DNA of 45,500 nucleotides from positions 1-45,500 of the forward strand of contig NZ_JAUSLW010000089.1 of the NCBI RefSeq assembly GCF_030645195.1, given 5' to 3'. Position numbers and translations under genes: made by a program. Positions 8,575-17,865 of the stretch are shown here, piece by piece. Under the pieces are notes generated by a model, which saw only the letters and a program-made list of their open reading frames with translations, was not told the origin of the DNA and ran no database searches. The stretch is from Phenylobacterium sp. GTDB lineage: Bacteria; Pseudomonadota; Alphaproteobacteria; Caulobacterales; Caulobacteraceae. The stretch's first letter is position 1, and every line of letters starts with the position of its first letter.

Positions 8575-9336
8575 ATGACCGACACCCTCAACCGCTACGG
8601 AAGCCTCTGCGCGGAGATCTACGACCTCGACAAGCCGGTGGGCTCCCTGTTCGACATCCCCTACTACCAGAGCCGCCTGAAGGGCCTGGACGGCCCCGTC
8701 CTGGAGGCCGCCCTGGGAACCGGCCGCCTGTTCATCCCCCTCCTGGAGGCGGGCCTGGACATGGCGGGCTTCGACCATTCGGCCGACATGCTGGCGGTCT
8801 GCCGTCACAACGCCCAGGCCCGCGGCCTGGCGCCGGCGCTGGCCCAGGCGAGGTTCCAGGACTTCGCCTTCGACCGGGCTTTCGCGGCGATCATCGTGCC
8901 GGCCAGCTCCTTCATGCTGGTGGACGATTTCGACGAGGCCCTGGCGGTGCTGGCGCGTTTCCGCGACGCCCTGGCCCCCGGCGGCCTTCTGTTGATCGAC
9001 CTGCCCCCCATGAGCTTCTTCGAGGCCGCCGGCGGGGTGCGCAGCTGGACCGCCGCCAATGGCGACCTGCTGCGCCTCAACTCCCAGCGGGTGGAGACCG
9101 ACCCCGTCGGCCAGAGGCGGGTCAATCACGACACCTATGAGAGGTGGCGCGATGGCCGGCTGCTGGAGAGCCAGCTCGAGCTCTTCGCCTACCGGGTCTG
9201 GGGGGTGCGGGAGTTCCAGATGGCGCTGGCCGCCACCGGCTTCACAGACATCGCCGTGAGCGCCAACTATCGGCCCGGCCGCGCGCCCAAGGCCGGGGAC
9301 GGCATCCTCAACTTCGAGGCCCGTCGGCCGACCTAA
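8575..9336 (+). CDS. Class I SAM-dependent methyltransferase
   Basis: 253 residues with the Rossmann methyltransferase fold. Motif I VLEAALGTGRL is at 42-52, the acidic end of strand 2 is MAGFDHSADML, and post-motif segments include ALAPGGLLLIDLPP. The N-terminal YGSLCAEIYDLDKPVG resembles the methyltransferase-25 group. The substrate is unknown. It sits 242 bases from the divergent P-loop kinase and ends in a 4-base stop overlap with the convergent ubiH-like gene. Confidence 0.85.
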   Translation: MTDTLNRYGSLCAEIYDLDKPVGSLFDIPYYQSRLKGLDGPVLEAALGTGRLFIPLLEAGLDMAGFDHSADMLAVCRHNAQARGLAPALAQARFQDFAFDRAFAAIIVPASSFMLVDDFDEALAVLARFRDALAPGGLLLIDLPPMSFFEAAGGVRSWTAANGDLLRLNSQRVETDPVGQRRVNHDTYERWRDGRLLESQLELFAYRVWGVREFQMALAATGFTDIAVSANYRPGRAPKAGDGILNFEARRPT

Positions 9337-10586
9337 AGCGCCTCGCCCCGCAGCAGCCGGGGCAGGTCCCCCAGGGCTCCGCCCGCGTCGTTCATGAAGA
9401 ACCGGCGGGCGGGGCCGATGCCGTTGACCGCCGCCATGCCCGCGCCCCGCGCCAGGCGCAGCAGGGGATTGTCGTTGGAGAACAGCCGCACGAAGAGGTC
9501 GCAGGCCGCCACCACCGAGATGTTGTCGAACCGCCGCCAGCGGGCGTAGCGCTCCAGCACCAGCTCCGAGCCGATATCCTCCCCCAGCCGCGCGGCGTCC
9601 ACCAGCACCTGCGCCAAGGCCGCGGCGCCCTTGAGGCCCAGGTTCAGGCCCTGGCCGGCGATGGGATGGATGCCGTGGGCGGCGTCCCCCAGCAGGGCGG
9701 CGCGCGGGGCGCACATCCGCTCGGCCAGCTGCAGGGACAGAGGATAGGTGAAGACCTGGCCCATCACCTGGGCCTTCCCCAGCAGGGCGCCGAACCGGCG
9801 TTGCAGGTGGGCGTGGAAGACCTCCGGCCGGGCGGACTTCAGCGCCGCCGCCTTGGCGGTGGGTTCGGTCCAGACCAGGCTCGCCCGGTCCTCGGTGAGC
9901 GGCAGGATGGCGAAGGGGCCGCCGGGCAGGAAATATTCGTGGGCCACGCCCTCGTGCGGACGCGCCAGCTTGACGGTGGCCACCACGCCGGTCTGGGCGT
10001 AGGCCCAGCCAAGGGAACCGATCCCGGCGGCGGCGCGGACCACCGAGGCGCGCCCCTCGGCGCCCACCACCAGGGGCGCGGTCAGGACGCGGCCATCCTC
10101 CAGGGTGACCCGGGCGCGGTCGGTATCGAAGCTGACCTGGGCCACCCGGGCCGGGGCCAGGACGGTGATCTTGGCCTTCTCCACCGCCGCGGCCAGGGCG
10201 GCGCGGGAACGGCGGTTCTCCAGCAGATAGCCCAGGGGCTCACCGTCGGAGCGATCGGCGATCTCGGCGGAGTCGAAGCGCAGGTAGAAGGGCGAGGGCT
10301 TGCCGGCCGAGGCGCCGGGGCTGCGGCCGTCGGTCACCAGGATCTGCTCGATCCGCTGGGCGTGGGGCTCGATGTCCTGGGCCAGGCCGAGCGCCCGCCA
10401 CTGTCGGAAACTCGCATAGGCGATGGCCGAGGAGCGGCCGTCGAAGGTCGGCGCCAGCTGGGCGTCAAAGACGATGGGGTCGATCAGGATCGGGGTCAGG
10501 CCGCCCTGTTTCAGGGCGAGCGCCAGGGTGGCCCCGGCCATGCCGGCCCCGGCGATGATGACGTCGGCGTCGAAGGTCTCGCTCAT
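9333..10586 (-). CDS. UbiH/UbiF-type FAD-dependent hydroxylase (ubiquinone biosynthesis)
   Basis: 417 residues of the aromatic hydroxylase family that adds ring hydroxyls to ubiquinone precursors at the inner membrane. The FAD dinucleotide loop GAGMAGATLALAL is at 13-25, a VVGAEGRASVVR segment is at 173-184 (usually GADG; Glu here is a mild variant), and the second FAD motif GDAAHGIHPIAGQGLNLG is at 300-317. It could be UbiH, UbiF, UbiL or UbiM in role; sequence alone does not decide. It is divergent from emrA across a 171-base gap. Confidence 0.88.
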   Translation of the reverse strand: MSETFDADVIIAGAGMAGATLALALKQGGLTPILIDPIVFDAQLAPTFDGRSSAIAYASFRQWRALGLAQDIEPHAQRIEQILVTDGRSPGASAGKPSPFYLRFDSAEIADRSDGEPLGYLLENRRSRAALAAAVEKAKITVLAPARVAQVSFDTDRARVTLEDGRVLTAPLVVGAEGRASVVRAAAGIGSLGWAYAQTGVVATVKLARPHEGVAHEYFLPGGPFAILPLTEDRASLVWTEPTAKAAALKSARPEVFHAHLQRRFGALLGKAQVMGQVFTYPLSLQLAERMCAPRAALLGDAAHGIHPIAGQGLNLGLKGAAALAQVLVDAARLGEDIGSELVLERYARWRRFDNISVVAACDLFVRLFSNDNPLLRLARGAGMAAVNGIGPARRFFMNDAGGALGDLPRLLRGEAL

Positions 10587-10724
10587 GGGCCGATATGCCG
10601 ACGATAGGGCCGAGGCGTCCAGTCCCAGAACCCTTCCGCCGGTTTTTTGGGCGGCCGCGTCGATTTATCCGTTGCCAAGGCCCCCGGCCCCCTGTCTGCT
10701 GTTTTTTGGACCCTCGGGTCTAGT

Positions 10725-10732
10725 TTTCGAAA
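10725..10732. promoter_or_regulatory. TTTCGAAA palindrome upstream of emrA
   Basis: An 8-base palindrome in an AT-rich island (TAGTTTTCGAAACT) 25 bases before the emrA start. It follows a small GACC/GGTC hairpin (10709-10720). It is a plausible operator for the TetR protein encoded at the end of the operon, but there is no direct proof. Confidence 0.25.
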
Positions 10733-10757
10733 CTCGCGCGCCTGGGGAGCCCCGCCG

Positions 10758-11870
10758 ATGGCCATCCTGCCCAATATCCGACGTGGACCCCTCGTCGTGG
10801 GCGGCGTGGTGGCGGTGGTCCTGATCGTCGGAGGGGGGGTCTGGTGGACCAACAAGCAGCGCTATGAGTCCACCGACAACGCCTTCATCGCCGCCGACAA
10901 GGTGACCGTGGCCCCGCAGGTGGACGGCTATGTCGCGCAGGTCCTGGTGGAGGACAACCAGAGGGTCGCCGCCGGCCAGGTGGTGGTGCGGCTGGACGCC
11001 GCCGCCGCCCAGGCCAAACTGGCCCAGGCCATCGCCAACGCCGCGGCCCTCGACGCCGCCGTCCGCGGGGTCGACGACAAGTCGGCCCTGGAGAGCGCCA
11101 TGATCGCCCAGAAGGCGGCCGGGGTGGAGTCCGCCCACGCCCAGGCCCAGATGGCCACGGCCGAGCTCGAGCGCTACGGCGCGCTCGCCAAGCAGGGCTG
11201 GGTCTCTCCCCAGCGGGCCCAGTCGGCCAAGGCCGCGGCCGGCACCGCCGCCGCCGGCGTCGCCCAGGCCCAGGCCACCCTGGAAGCCGAGCGCCGCACC
11301 GCCGAGGCCCTGGGCTCGGCCCGCGCCCAGACCCTGGCCCAGGCCCAGGCCGCCCACGCGGCGGTGGAGACCGCCCGCATCGATGTCTCGCGCACCGAGA
11401 TCCGCGCGCCAGTCGCCGGCGTTGTGGGCGCCAAGGCCGTGCGTCCGGGCCAGTACGTGCGCCCGGGCATGGCGCTGATGAGCGTCGTGCCGCTCGGCCA
11501 GGCCTATGTGGTGGCCAATTTCAAGGAGACCCAGGTCTCGCGCCTGCGCATCGGCCAGCCGGTGGAGATCCGCGCCGACGCCTTCGGAAAACAGACCATC
11601 CGGGGCCATATCGACTCCTTCGCCCCGGCGACGGGCTCGGAGTTCGCCCTGATCCCGGTGGAGAACGCCGTGGGCAACTTCACCAAGATCGCCCAGCGCC
11701 TGCCGGTGAAGATCGCCGTCGATTCCAAGGAGCCCCTGGCCGGCGCCCTGCGGCCGGGCCTGTCGGTGGAGGTCAAGGTCGACGTGCGCAAGGACACCGG
11801 CCTCGGCTTCGCCGACACCGCGCCCACCGCGCCCTCGACCGAGCTCGCCCGCCGCGGCGTCTCGCGCTAG
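10758..11870 (+). CDS. emrA: HlyD/EmrA family membrane fusion protein
   Basis: 370 residues. A short cytoplasmic start is followed by one membrane segment (about 13-30), then the family signature YESTDNAFIAADKVTVAPQV, an Ala-rich coiled-coil hairpin (about 95-205) and a lipoyl/beta-barrel part with EIRAPVAGVVGAKAVRPGQY. It forms the periplasmic adaptor of a tripartite drug pump. The start at 10758 follows GGGGAGC; the upstream frame from 10647 has no ribosome site. The EmrB-type permease starts 10 bases later. No outer-membrane TolC gene is adjacent, so the channel is presumably shared. Confidence 0.88.
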   Translation: MAILPNIRRGPLVVGGVVAVVLIVGGGVWWTNKQRYESTDNAFIAADKVTVAPQVDGYVAQVLVEDNQRVAAGQVVVRLDAAAAQAKLAQAIANAAALDAAVRGVDDKSALESAMIAQKAAGVESAHAQAQMATAELERYGALAKQGWVSPQRAQSAKAAAGTAAAGVAQAQATLEAERRTAEALGSARAQTLAQAQAAHAAVETARIDVSRTEIRAPVAGVVGAKAVRPGQYVRPGMALMSVVPLGQAYVVANFKETQVSRLRIGQPVEIRADAFGKQTIRGHIDSFAPATGSEFALIPVENAVGNFTKIAQRLPVKIAVDSKEPLAGALRPGLSVEVKVDVRKDTGLGFADTAPTAPSTELARRGVSR

Positions 11871-11879
11871 GCGCCCGCC

Positions 11880-13493
11880 GTGGCCGACGTCGCCGCCATC
11901 GACCGTCCCCCAGCGCCGGCGCCCCCCGGCGGCCACCTGACCAAGTCCGGCGAGATCGACTGGCTGAAGGTCTTCCTGGGTTTCGGCGGCATGGTGATCG
12001 GCCAGTTCATGGCCGTGCTCGACGTCCAGATCGTCGCCTCCTCCCTGGCCGAAATCCAGGCCGGCGTCGGCGCCAGCGCCGACGAGATCAGCTGGGTGCA
12101 GACCATCTACCTCCTGGCCGAGGTGGTGATGATCCCGTTGACCGCCTACTTCTCGAAGATGTGGGGCACGCGGCCCTTCTTCATGGCGGCCACGGCCTGC
12201 TTCATCGTTGCCTCGATCCTCACGGGCCTCTCGACCACCTTCGAGATGATGATCGTCACCCGAGCCCTGCAGGGTCTGGCGGGCGGCGCCATGATCCCCC
12301 AGGTCTTCGCCGCGGCCATGACCGTCTTCCCGATCGAGCGCCGGGTGACCGCAAACGTGGTGGTGGGCCTGATCGTCACCCTGGCGCCCACCATCGGCCC
12401 GACGGTGGGCGGTCACCTGACCGAAGCCCTGGGCTGGCGGTGGCTGTTCTATGTCAACATCATCCCGGGCCTGCTGGCCCTGTTCCTGGTCGGGCGCTTC
12501 GCCAATTTCGACAAGGGCGACCCTTCGCTGGCCAAGGGGATCGACTGGACGGGCCTGGCCCTGATGGCCGTCTTCCTGCTCACCATGCAGTACGTGCTGG
12601 AGGAAGGCGCCGGCGACGGCTGGCTGAAGGACGACAAGATCCTCTGGCTCACCGTCCTGTCGGTGCTGGCCGGCGCGGCCTTCACATGGCGGCAACTCGC
12701 CTATCGCCAGCCCATCGTCTCCCTCGCCCCTTTCACCGACCGCAACTTCGCGCTCGGCAGCGTGATGAACTTCGTGTCGGGGATGAGCCTCTATTCTGGA
12801 ACCTTTGTCCTGCCCCTCTACCTGGCCCAGGTCCGGGGCTATTCCCCCGGGCAGGTGGGCACCACCATGCTGGTCTCCGGCCTGGCCATGTTCCTGGCCG
12901 CCCCGATCGCCGGGCGGGTGATCCGGCTCATGGACCTGCGGATTAGCCTGGTGCTGGGATTCAGCATGGTGGGAGTGGGCCTGGGCCAGGGCATCCACGT
13001 GGGCCCCGACTGGGGCTTCAACGAGTTCCTGGTGCTACAGGTCTGCCGCGGCCTGGGGGCGATGATCGCCATGATCGCCGCCTCCCAGATGAGCATCTCC
13101 ACCCTGCCCCTGCACCTGATGAAGGACGGCTCGGGGCTGCTGAACCTGATCCGCAACATCGGCGGGGCCGTGGGCCTGGCGATGGTGACCACCATCCTGG
13201 CCCATATGAGCGCCGTCCACCTGGCCGAGCTGTCGGCCTCGCTGAACAGCAGCAGCCTTGAGGCCCAGGAGATGATGACCCAGCTCTCGGGGATGATGCA
13301 GGCCTCCGGCGCCCTGGATCCCGAGGGCGGGATGCGCAAGCTGATGGGCGGGATGCTGCGCCGTCAGGCCCTGGTCATGGCCTTCGCCGACGTCTTCATG
13401 TTCCTCACCGCCGGCTGCGTCGTCGCCATCGTCCTGACCCTGCTGGCCCGCCCGGCCCCGGCCACGCCGCCCCCAGGCGGCGGAGGCCGCTGA
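11880..13493 (+). CDS. emrB: DHA2-family MFS drug exporter, EmrB-like
   Basis: 537 residues with about fourteen membrane segments, as in the DHA2 (EmrB/QacA) family of proton-driven exporters. It shows MAVLDVQIVASSLAEIQ in the first helix (family motif LDxTIVNVALP-like), TIYLLAEVVMIPL, and the motif-C-like GPTVGGHLTEALGWRWLFY. It starts at GTG 11880 with a weak ribosome site, 10 bases after emrA, suggesting coupling. A Pro-rich cytoplasmic tail ends the protein and the stop overlaps the TetR start (TGATG). Confidence 0.9.
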   Translation: MADVAAIDRPPAPAPPGGHLTKSGEIDWLKVFLGFGGMVIGQFMAVLDVQIVASSLAEIQAGVGASADEISWVQTIYLLAEVVMIPLTAYFSKMWGTRPFFMAATACFIVASILTGLSTTFEMMIVTRALQGLAGGAMIPQVFAAAMTVFPIERRVTANVVVGLIVTLAPTIGPTVGGHLTEALGWRWLFYVNIIPGLLALFLVGRFANFDKGDPSLAKGIDWTGLALMAVFLLTMQYVLEEGAGDGWLKDDKILWLTVLSVLAGAAFTWRQLAYRQPIVSLAPFTDRNFALGSVMNFVSGMSLYSGTFVLPLYLAQVRGYSPGQVGTTMLVSGLAMFLAAPIAGRVIRLMDLRISLVLGFSMVGVGLGQGIHVGPDWGFNEFLVLQVCRGLGAMIAMIAASQMSISTLPLHLMKDGSGLLNLIRNIGGAVGLAMVTTILAHMSAVHLAELSASLNSSSLEAQEMMTQLSGMMQASGALDPEGGMRKLMGGMLRRQALVMAFADVFMFLTAGCVVAIVLTLLARPAPATPPPGGGGR

Positions 13494-14101
13494 TGCCCAG
13501 GATCGCCGGACAGATCGACCTGGCCAAGGGCGAGGCCATCCTCGACGCCGCCATACAGGTGCTGTCGGAGCGCGGCCTCTCGGCCTCCATGGAGGAGATC
13601 GCCCGGCGGGCCCGCGTCTCCAAGCAGACCATCTACAATCACTACGGCTCCAAGGCCGAGCTGATCGCGGCCCTGGTGGACCGCCGGGTGGCCGACATCA
13701 CCGCCCCCCTGGAGATGCCCGGCGCCGACGAGCATCCGGAGGAGGCCCTGGCCAGCTACGCCCGGATCATGCTGCGGGCCCTGGTCAACCCGCGGGCCAG
13801 CGCCCTGATGCGCCTCTACATCCAGGGCGCCACCGAGGCGCCCGACGTGGCGCGCGCCGTCTTCGAGGCCGGGCCCAAGGCCTCCCGCGCCCGCCTGGCC
13901 GCCTTCCTGGCCCGCGAGACCGCCGCTGGCCGGCTGGCGGTGGACGATCCGGCCCAGGCCGCGGAGTTCTTCGGCGGCATGGTGGCCGGCACCTACCAGC
14001 TGTCCGAGCTGCTGGGGGTGGACCGGGGCCTCACTGAACCCCAGATCGACCACATCGCCGCCGAGGCGGCGCGGCGCTTCCTACGGGCTTACGGAGTCTG
14101 A
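13493..14101 (+). CDS. TetR/AcrR family repressor of the emrAB operon
   Basis: 202 residues. The N-terminal helix-turn-helix domain covers about 10-60: AILDAAIQVLSERGLSASME, then EIARRARVSKQTIYNHYGSK. The C-terminal part resembles AefR-type ligand domains (FGGMVAGTYQLSELLG). It starts inside the stop codon of emrB, so it belongs to the same transcript, which suggests autoregulation together with the pump. The ligand is unknown. The gene ends 6 bases before the convergent fabI stop. Confidence 0.88.
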   Translation: MPRIAGQIDLAKGEAILDAAIQVLSERGLSASMEEIARRARVSKQTIYNHYGSKAELIAALVDRRVADITAPLEMPGADEHPEEALASYARIMLRALVNPRASALMRLYIQGATEAPDVARAVFEAGPKASRARLAAFLARETAAGRLAVDDPAQAAEFFGGMVAGTYQLSELLGVDRGLTEPQIDHIAAEAARRFLRAYGV

Positions 14102-14107
14102 ACAGAC

Positions 14108-14923
14108 CTACTCCGCCCCGAAATCGTCGGGCAGGCCGATCATGTGGAAGCCAGCGTCGACATGGACCACCTCGCCGGTGGTGGAACGGCCGAGGTCCGA
14201 CAACAGCCACAGCGCCGTCCCGGCCACCCCTTCCATGGAGGTGTCCTCCTTCAGCGCCGACATCACCCGACCCTGGGAGAGTTTCTCGCGGCCCCCGGCG
14301 ATGCCGGCGAGCGACAGGGTGCGCATGGCGCCGGCGGAGATGGCGTTGACCCGTATCTTGGCGGGGCCCAGGTCGCGGGCGGCGTAGCGGGTGGCCGCCT
14401 CCAGGCCCGCCTTGGCCACCCCCATGGTGTTGTAGTTGGGGATCACCCGCTCGGCGCCCAGATAGGTCATGCAGATGATCGAGCCGCCGTTCGGCATCAA
14501 CCGGGAGGCCCGCCGGGCGCAGTCGACGAAGCTGTAGACCGAGATGTCCATGGCCTGGAGGAAGCCCGCCCGGGTGGTGTTCTCCACGAAGGAGCCCTTG
14601 ATCTCGTCGCGGGGGGCGAAGGCGATGGAGTGGACGAAGAAGTCGAGGGTCCCCAGGGCCGCCTCGACCCCGGTGAAGGCTTGGTCCATCTGGGCGTCGT
14701 CGGTGACGTCCGCCGGCAGGACGGTCTTGACCCCGATGGAGTCGGCCAGCGGCTGGACCCGGCGCTCCATGCCCGGCAGGTGCAGGAAGGCCAGCTCCGC
14801 GCCCTGGGCGGCCAGCTGGGCGGCGATGCCCCAGGCGATGGACTGGTGGTTGGCCACGCCGATGACGACCCCCTTCTTGCCCTTCATCAGGTCGCCCTTG
14901 GGCAGGTCATAGTCCTCGGCCAC
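14108..14923 (-). CDS. fabI: Enoyl-[acyl-carrier-protein] reductase (NADH), FabI
   Basis: 271 residues of the short-chain dehydrogenase fold carrying out the last reduction of each fatty-acid elongation cycle. GVVIGVANHQSIAWGIA near 18-34 is the divergent FabI nucleotide loop. The catalytic pair Tyr164 and Lys171 (Y-x6-K) has the extra FabI Tyr at 154, ten residues upstream as in E. coli. Length is slightly above the usual 260. It is the last gene of the minus-strand run fabA-fabB-GNAT-fabI. FabI is the target of triclosan and isoniazid-like inhibitors; no resistance substitution can be judged here. Confidence 0.93.
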   Translation of the reverse strand: MAEDYDLPKGDLMKGKKGVVIGVANHQSIAWGIAAQLAAQGAELAFLHLPGMERRVQPLADSIGVKTVLPADVTDDAQMDQAFTGVEAALGTLDFFVHSIAFAPRDEIKGSFVENTTRAGFLQAMDISVYSFVDCARRASRLMPNGGSIICMTYLGAERVIPNYNTMGVAKAGLEAATRYAARDLGPAKIRVNAISAGAMRTLSLAGIAGGREKLSQGRVMSALKEDTSMEGVAGTALWLLSDLGRSTTGEVVHVDAGFHMIGLPDDFGAE

Positions 14924-14934
14924 GATCGCCTCCT

Positions 14935-15408
14935 CTACAGCTTGATCCGGTAGCCCACGTGGCTCTGCTCGAACCCCAGCCGGTCATAGAACCGGTGGGC
15001 GTCGGCGCGGCTCTTGTGGGTGAAGAGCTCCACGGCCTGGCAGCCGCGCGCCCGGGCGGCGTCCAGCGCGTCCGCGATCAGCCGGGCGCCCAGGCCCTGG
15101 CTGCGCAAGGACATGTCCACCCGCACCCCCTCGATGAGGGCCAGGTCCGCCCCCCGGTTGGAGAGGCCAGGGATGAAGGTCATCTGCAGGCAGCCCACCA
15201 CCACTCCGTCCAGCTCCGCGACGGTTAAGATATTACCGTCACTGGCCTCGATGCGGTCGAAGGCGGCGTAGTAGGCCTCGGGCAGGGGGGCCTCGAATCG
15301 CTCCCGTCCGGCGCCCAGGGGATCGTCTGCCAGCAACTGGACGATCCGCGCCACGTCCTCGCGGCGGGCGGGGCGGAAGACAGGTTCAGAGGCCTTGGTG
15401 ATTCCCAC
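14935..15408 (-). CDS. GNAT family N-acetyltransferase inside the fab operon
   Basis: 157 residues with the GNAT fold. The acetyl-CoA loop is VRVDMSLRSQGLGARLIADA (R-x-x-G-x-G/A), followed by ELFTHKSRADAHRFYDRLGF, the usual C-terminal motif. It lies 9 bases after fabB and 11 bases before fabI on the same strand, so it is very likely co-transcribed with fatty-acid genes. The acceptor is unknown; a link to fatty-acid synthesis is only suggested by position. Confidence 0.85.
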   Translation of the reverse strand: MGITKASEPVFRPARREDVARIVQLLADDPLGAGRERFEAPLPEAYYAAFDRIEASDGNILTVAELDGVVVGCLQMTFIPGLSNRGADLALIEGVRVDMSLRSQGLGARLIADALDAARARGCQAVELFTHKSRADAHRFYDRLGFEQSHVGYRIKL

Positions 15409-15417
15409 CGCGCTCGA

Positions 15418-16629
15418 TCAGACCCGGCCCATCACCAGGCAGCCGTTGGTGCCGCCGAAGCCGAAGCTGTTGGACATCACCGTCTCCACCTGCTGGTCCA
15501 GGCGCTTGCGCAGGATCGGCAGGTCGGCGAAGGCGGGGTCGAGGTTCTCGATGTGGGCGCTCTCGGCCAGGAAGCCGTTGCCCAGCATCAGCAGCGAATA
15601 GATCGCCTCCTGGGCCCCGGCCGCCCCCAGGCTGTGGCCGGTCAGCGACTTGGTCGAGGAGATGTAGGGCGCCTTGTCCCCGAAGACCGCGCGCACGGCC
15701 TCCATCTCCTTGAGGTCGCCCACCGGGGTCGAGGTGCCGTGGGGGTTCAGATAGTCGATCTTGCGGCCGCCGAGGTCGGCCATGGCCAGGTTCATGCAGC
15801 GCGCCGCGCCCTCGCCGGAGGGAGCGACCATGTCGAAGCCGTCGGAATTGGCGGCGTAGCCGAGGATCTCGCCATAGATCTTGGCCCCGCGGGCCTTGGC
15901 GTGCTCGTACTCCTCCAGCGCCACGATGCCCGCGCCACCGGCGATCACGAAGCCGTCGCGGGCCGCGTCATAGGCGCGGCTGGCCACGGCCGGGGTCTCG
16001 TTGAAGTTGGAGCTCATGGCGCCCATGGCGTCGAACAGCACGCTCAGCGTCCAGTCGAGCTCCTCGGTCCCGCCGGCGAAGACCACGTCCTGCTTGCCCA
16101 TCAGGATCTGCTCGTAGCCGACCCCGATGCAGTGGGTGGAGGTGGCGCAGGCCGAGGAGATGGAGAAGTTCAGGCCCTTGATCTTGAACCAGGTCGAGAG
16201 CGTCGCCGAGGGGCCCGAGCTCATGGCCTTGGGCACCGCGAAGGGGCCGACCCGCTTGGGGCCGCGGGTCTTGGCGGTTTCGGCCGCCTCGATGATGGAT
16301 CGGGTCGAGGGGCCGCCGGAGCCGACGATCAGGCCGGTCCGCACATTGGAGACATCGGCCTCCTCGAGGCCGGAGTCGGCGATCACCTGTTCCATGGCGA
16401 TGTGGGCGAAACCGGTGCCCTGGGCCAGGAAGCGGGCCGCGCGGCGGTCCACCATGGATTCCCAGTCCACGTCGGGCTTGGCCTGGACCTGGCTGCGGAA
16501 ACCGAGCTCCGCATAGTCCGGCGCGAAGGAGACGCCCGACTTGGCCTCGTGCAGCGAGGCGAGAACCTCATTGGCGTTGGCGCCAATGGAGGAGACGATA
16601 CCGATACCCGTGACGACGACGCGACGCAT
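15418..16629 (-). CDS. fabB: Beta-ketoacyl-ACP synthase I, FabB
   Basis: 403 residues, the normal length. The thiolase-fold condensing enzyme shows the active-site Cys161 in [12 protein letters not shown] and the two catalytic histidines, His297 in [11 protein letters not shown] and His332 in [12 protein letters not shown]. With FabA it makes unsaturated fatty acids anaerobically. The start [10 protein letters not shown] at 16629 has GGGAG 6 bases upstream; a longer open frame to 16962 overlaps fabA and is not real. It follows fabA by 32 bases. Confidence 0.94.
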   Translation of the reverse strand: MRRVVVTGIGIVSSIGANANEVLASLHEAKSGVSFAPDYAELGFRSQVQAKPDVDWESMVDRRAARFLAQGTGFAHIAMEQVIADSGLEEADVSNVRTGLIVGSGGPSTRSIIEAAETAKTRGPKRVGPFAVPKAMSSGPSATLSTWFKIKGLNFSISSACATSTHCIGVGYEQILMGKQDVVFAGGTEELDWTLSVLFDAMGAMSSNFNETPAVASRAYDAARDGFVIAGGAGIVALEEYEHAKARGAKIYGEILGYAANSDGFDMVAPSGEGAARCMNLAMADLGGRKIDYLNPHGTSTPVGDLKEMEAVRAVFGDKAPYISSTKSLTGHSLGAAGAQEAIYSLLMLGNGFLAESAHIENLDPAFADLPILRKRLDQQVETVMSNSFGFGGTNGCLVMGRV

Positions 16630-16661
16630 GTTTGCTCCCAAATCCAGACGGCGTTTACCGT

Positions 16662-17177
16662 TTACCGTTGGTAGAGACCGACGCGGAGATCCTGCGCCCA
16701 GTAGATAGGAACGCCGTCCGCTTCCAGCACACCATCGCCGATCCCCATGACGAGACGGCGGTTGATGACGCGCTTCATCTGAATCTTGTAGGTGACCTTC
16801 TTGATGTTCGGGGTCACCTCGCCGCCGAACTTCACCTCGCCACAGCCCAGGGCGCGGCCGCGGCCCTTGCCGCCGATCCAGCCGAGATAGAAGCCCACCA
16901 GCTGCCACAGGGCGTCCAGGCCCAGGCTGCCGGGCATGACCGGGTCGCCGATGAAGTGGCAATCAAAGAACCAGAGGCCCGGATTGATGTCGAATTCGGC
17001 TTCGATGAAGCCCTTGCCGTGATCGCCGCCTTCGTCGGTGATCTTGGTCATGCGGTCGAACAGCAGCATCGGCGGCGCCGGAAGCTGGGCGTTGCCCGGC
17101 CCGAACATCTCACCGCGCGCACACGCCATGAGATCTTCGAAGCTGTAGTTGTCCTTGGCCTTCACGCCCATGGTCAT
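16662..17177 (-). CDS. fabA: Beta-hydroxydecanoyl-ACP dehydratase/isomerase, FabA
   Basis: 171 residues, the standard FabA length. Catalytic His74 lies in [14 protein letters not shown] and Asp88 in [10 protein letters not shown], matching His70 and Asp84 of the E. coli enzyme. It dehydrates and isomerises the C10 intermediate, committing it to unsaturated fatty acids. It is the first gene of the run fabA-fabB-GNAT-fabI, and the promoter should be just right of 17177. In E. coli FadR and FabR control fabA; no such site is evident to me here. Confidence 0.94.
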   Translation of the reverse strand: MTMGVKAKDNYSFEDLMACARGEMFGPGNAQLPAPPMLLFDRMTKITDEGGDHGKGFIEAEFDINPGLWFFDCHFIGDPVMPGSLGLDALWQLVGFYLGWIGGKGRGRALGCGEVKFGGEVTPNIKKVTYKIQMKRVINRRLVMGIGDGVLEADGVPIYWAQDLRVGLYQR

Positions 17178-17236
17178 GCAGTTCGCCTTCCGGCTTCAAA
17201 AGAGGGGTCAGGGCCTATCAGAGCCGGCCGCGTCGC

Positions 17237-17782
17237 TCAACGGCATTGCAGACGGTCGTCGGTTCCCCAGAGCTCGGCGGCCGGGGCCCAGCCCGAGACG
17301 CCGTCGACCCGGAGCTTGCACCAACCCCGGCTGTCGCACCGGACCAACGCGGCCAGGGCCCGGGCGTTCAAAATGGCGTGCACGGGAGCGCCGGCCTTGG
17401 GCCCGCCATGCAGGGCCAGCGGGGTCGGCTTGATCCGCATCACCGTGCGGCGGCCGTCGGTGGTGCGCCGGTGCACCCAGGCCATGCCGTGCTCGGGATC
17501 GCAGATCCTGCGCCACTCGCTGTTCTCGGCCACCACCTGCACCGGCAGGTCGCGGGCGTGATAGACCCAGAGCAGGCGATGGTCGTCGCCGGGGCCGGAC
17601 CGGGCGTTCACCTCGTTGAATTTCAAGGAAACATAGCGCGGCACCGGAAAGCCCGAGGGGGTCTGACGCTCCGCCGCCGCCAGGGTCTGGGCCGCGCCCA
17701 GGGCCCAGAACAGGACCGCCGTCAAAAGCGGCGCCCACGCCCGTGCGCCCATCGCCGTTTCCGCCTCGCCTTGGCCGCTCAT
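17237..17782 (-). CDS. Exported SH3-domain protein
   Basis: 181 residues. After a membrane-type signal (about 15-37, ending ALGAAQTLAAA) there are two SH3-like beta modules: KFNEVNARSGPGDDHRLLWV to about 110, and a second ending WCKLRVDGVSGWAPAAELWG. This is the SH3b1 arrangement of periplasmic proteins, often thought to bind the cell wall. An internal ATG at 17752 (MGARAW) is an alternative start. It is 59 bases upstream of fabA on the same strand and divergent from the dehydrogenase gene. Confidence 0.82.
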   Translation of the reverse strand: MSGQGEAETAMGARAWAPLLTAVLFWALGAAQTLAAAERQTPSGFPVPRYVSLKFNEVNARSGPGDDHRLLWVYHARDLPVQVVAENSEWRRICDPEHGMAWVHRRTTDGRRTVMRIKPTPLALHGGPKAGAPVHAILNARALAALVRCDSRGWCKLRVDGVSGWAPAAELWGTDDRLQCR

Positions 17783-17865
17783 ATGCCCTTTGCTAGAGGT
17801 TCATCTCGCGACGCGCCATAGTCCCGCGCGCCGCACCTCCTTTTTCGAGTTCCGCGAAACCGCCC

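Noticed and set aside
10665-12998. A 777-codon open frame on the minus strand opposite emrA and emrB
   Set aside because: Its translation is rich in Gly, His, Gln and Asp with no domain, and it lies opposite two clear genes. In GC-rich DNA, such stop-poor antisense frames are expected.
15418-16962. A 514-codon version of FabB extending into fabA
   Set aside because: The extra N-terminal residues are the shadow of fabA. The start at 16629 has a ribosome site and gives the normal FabB N-terminus.
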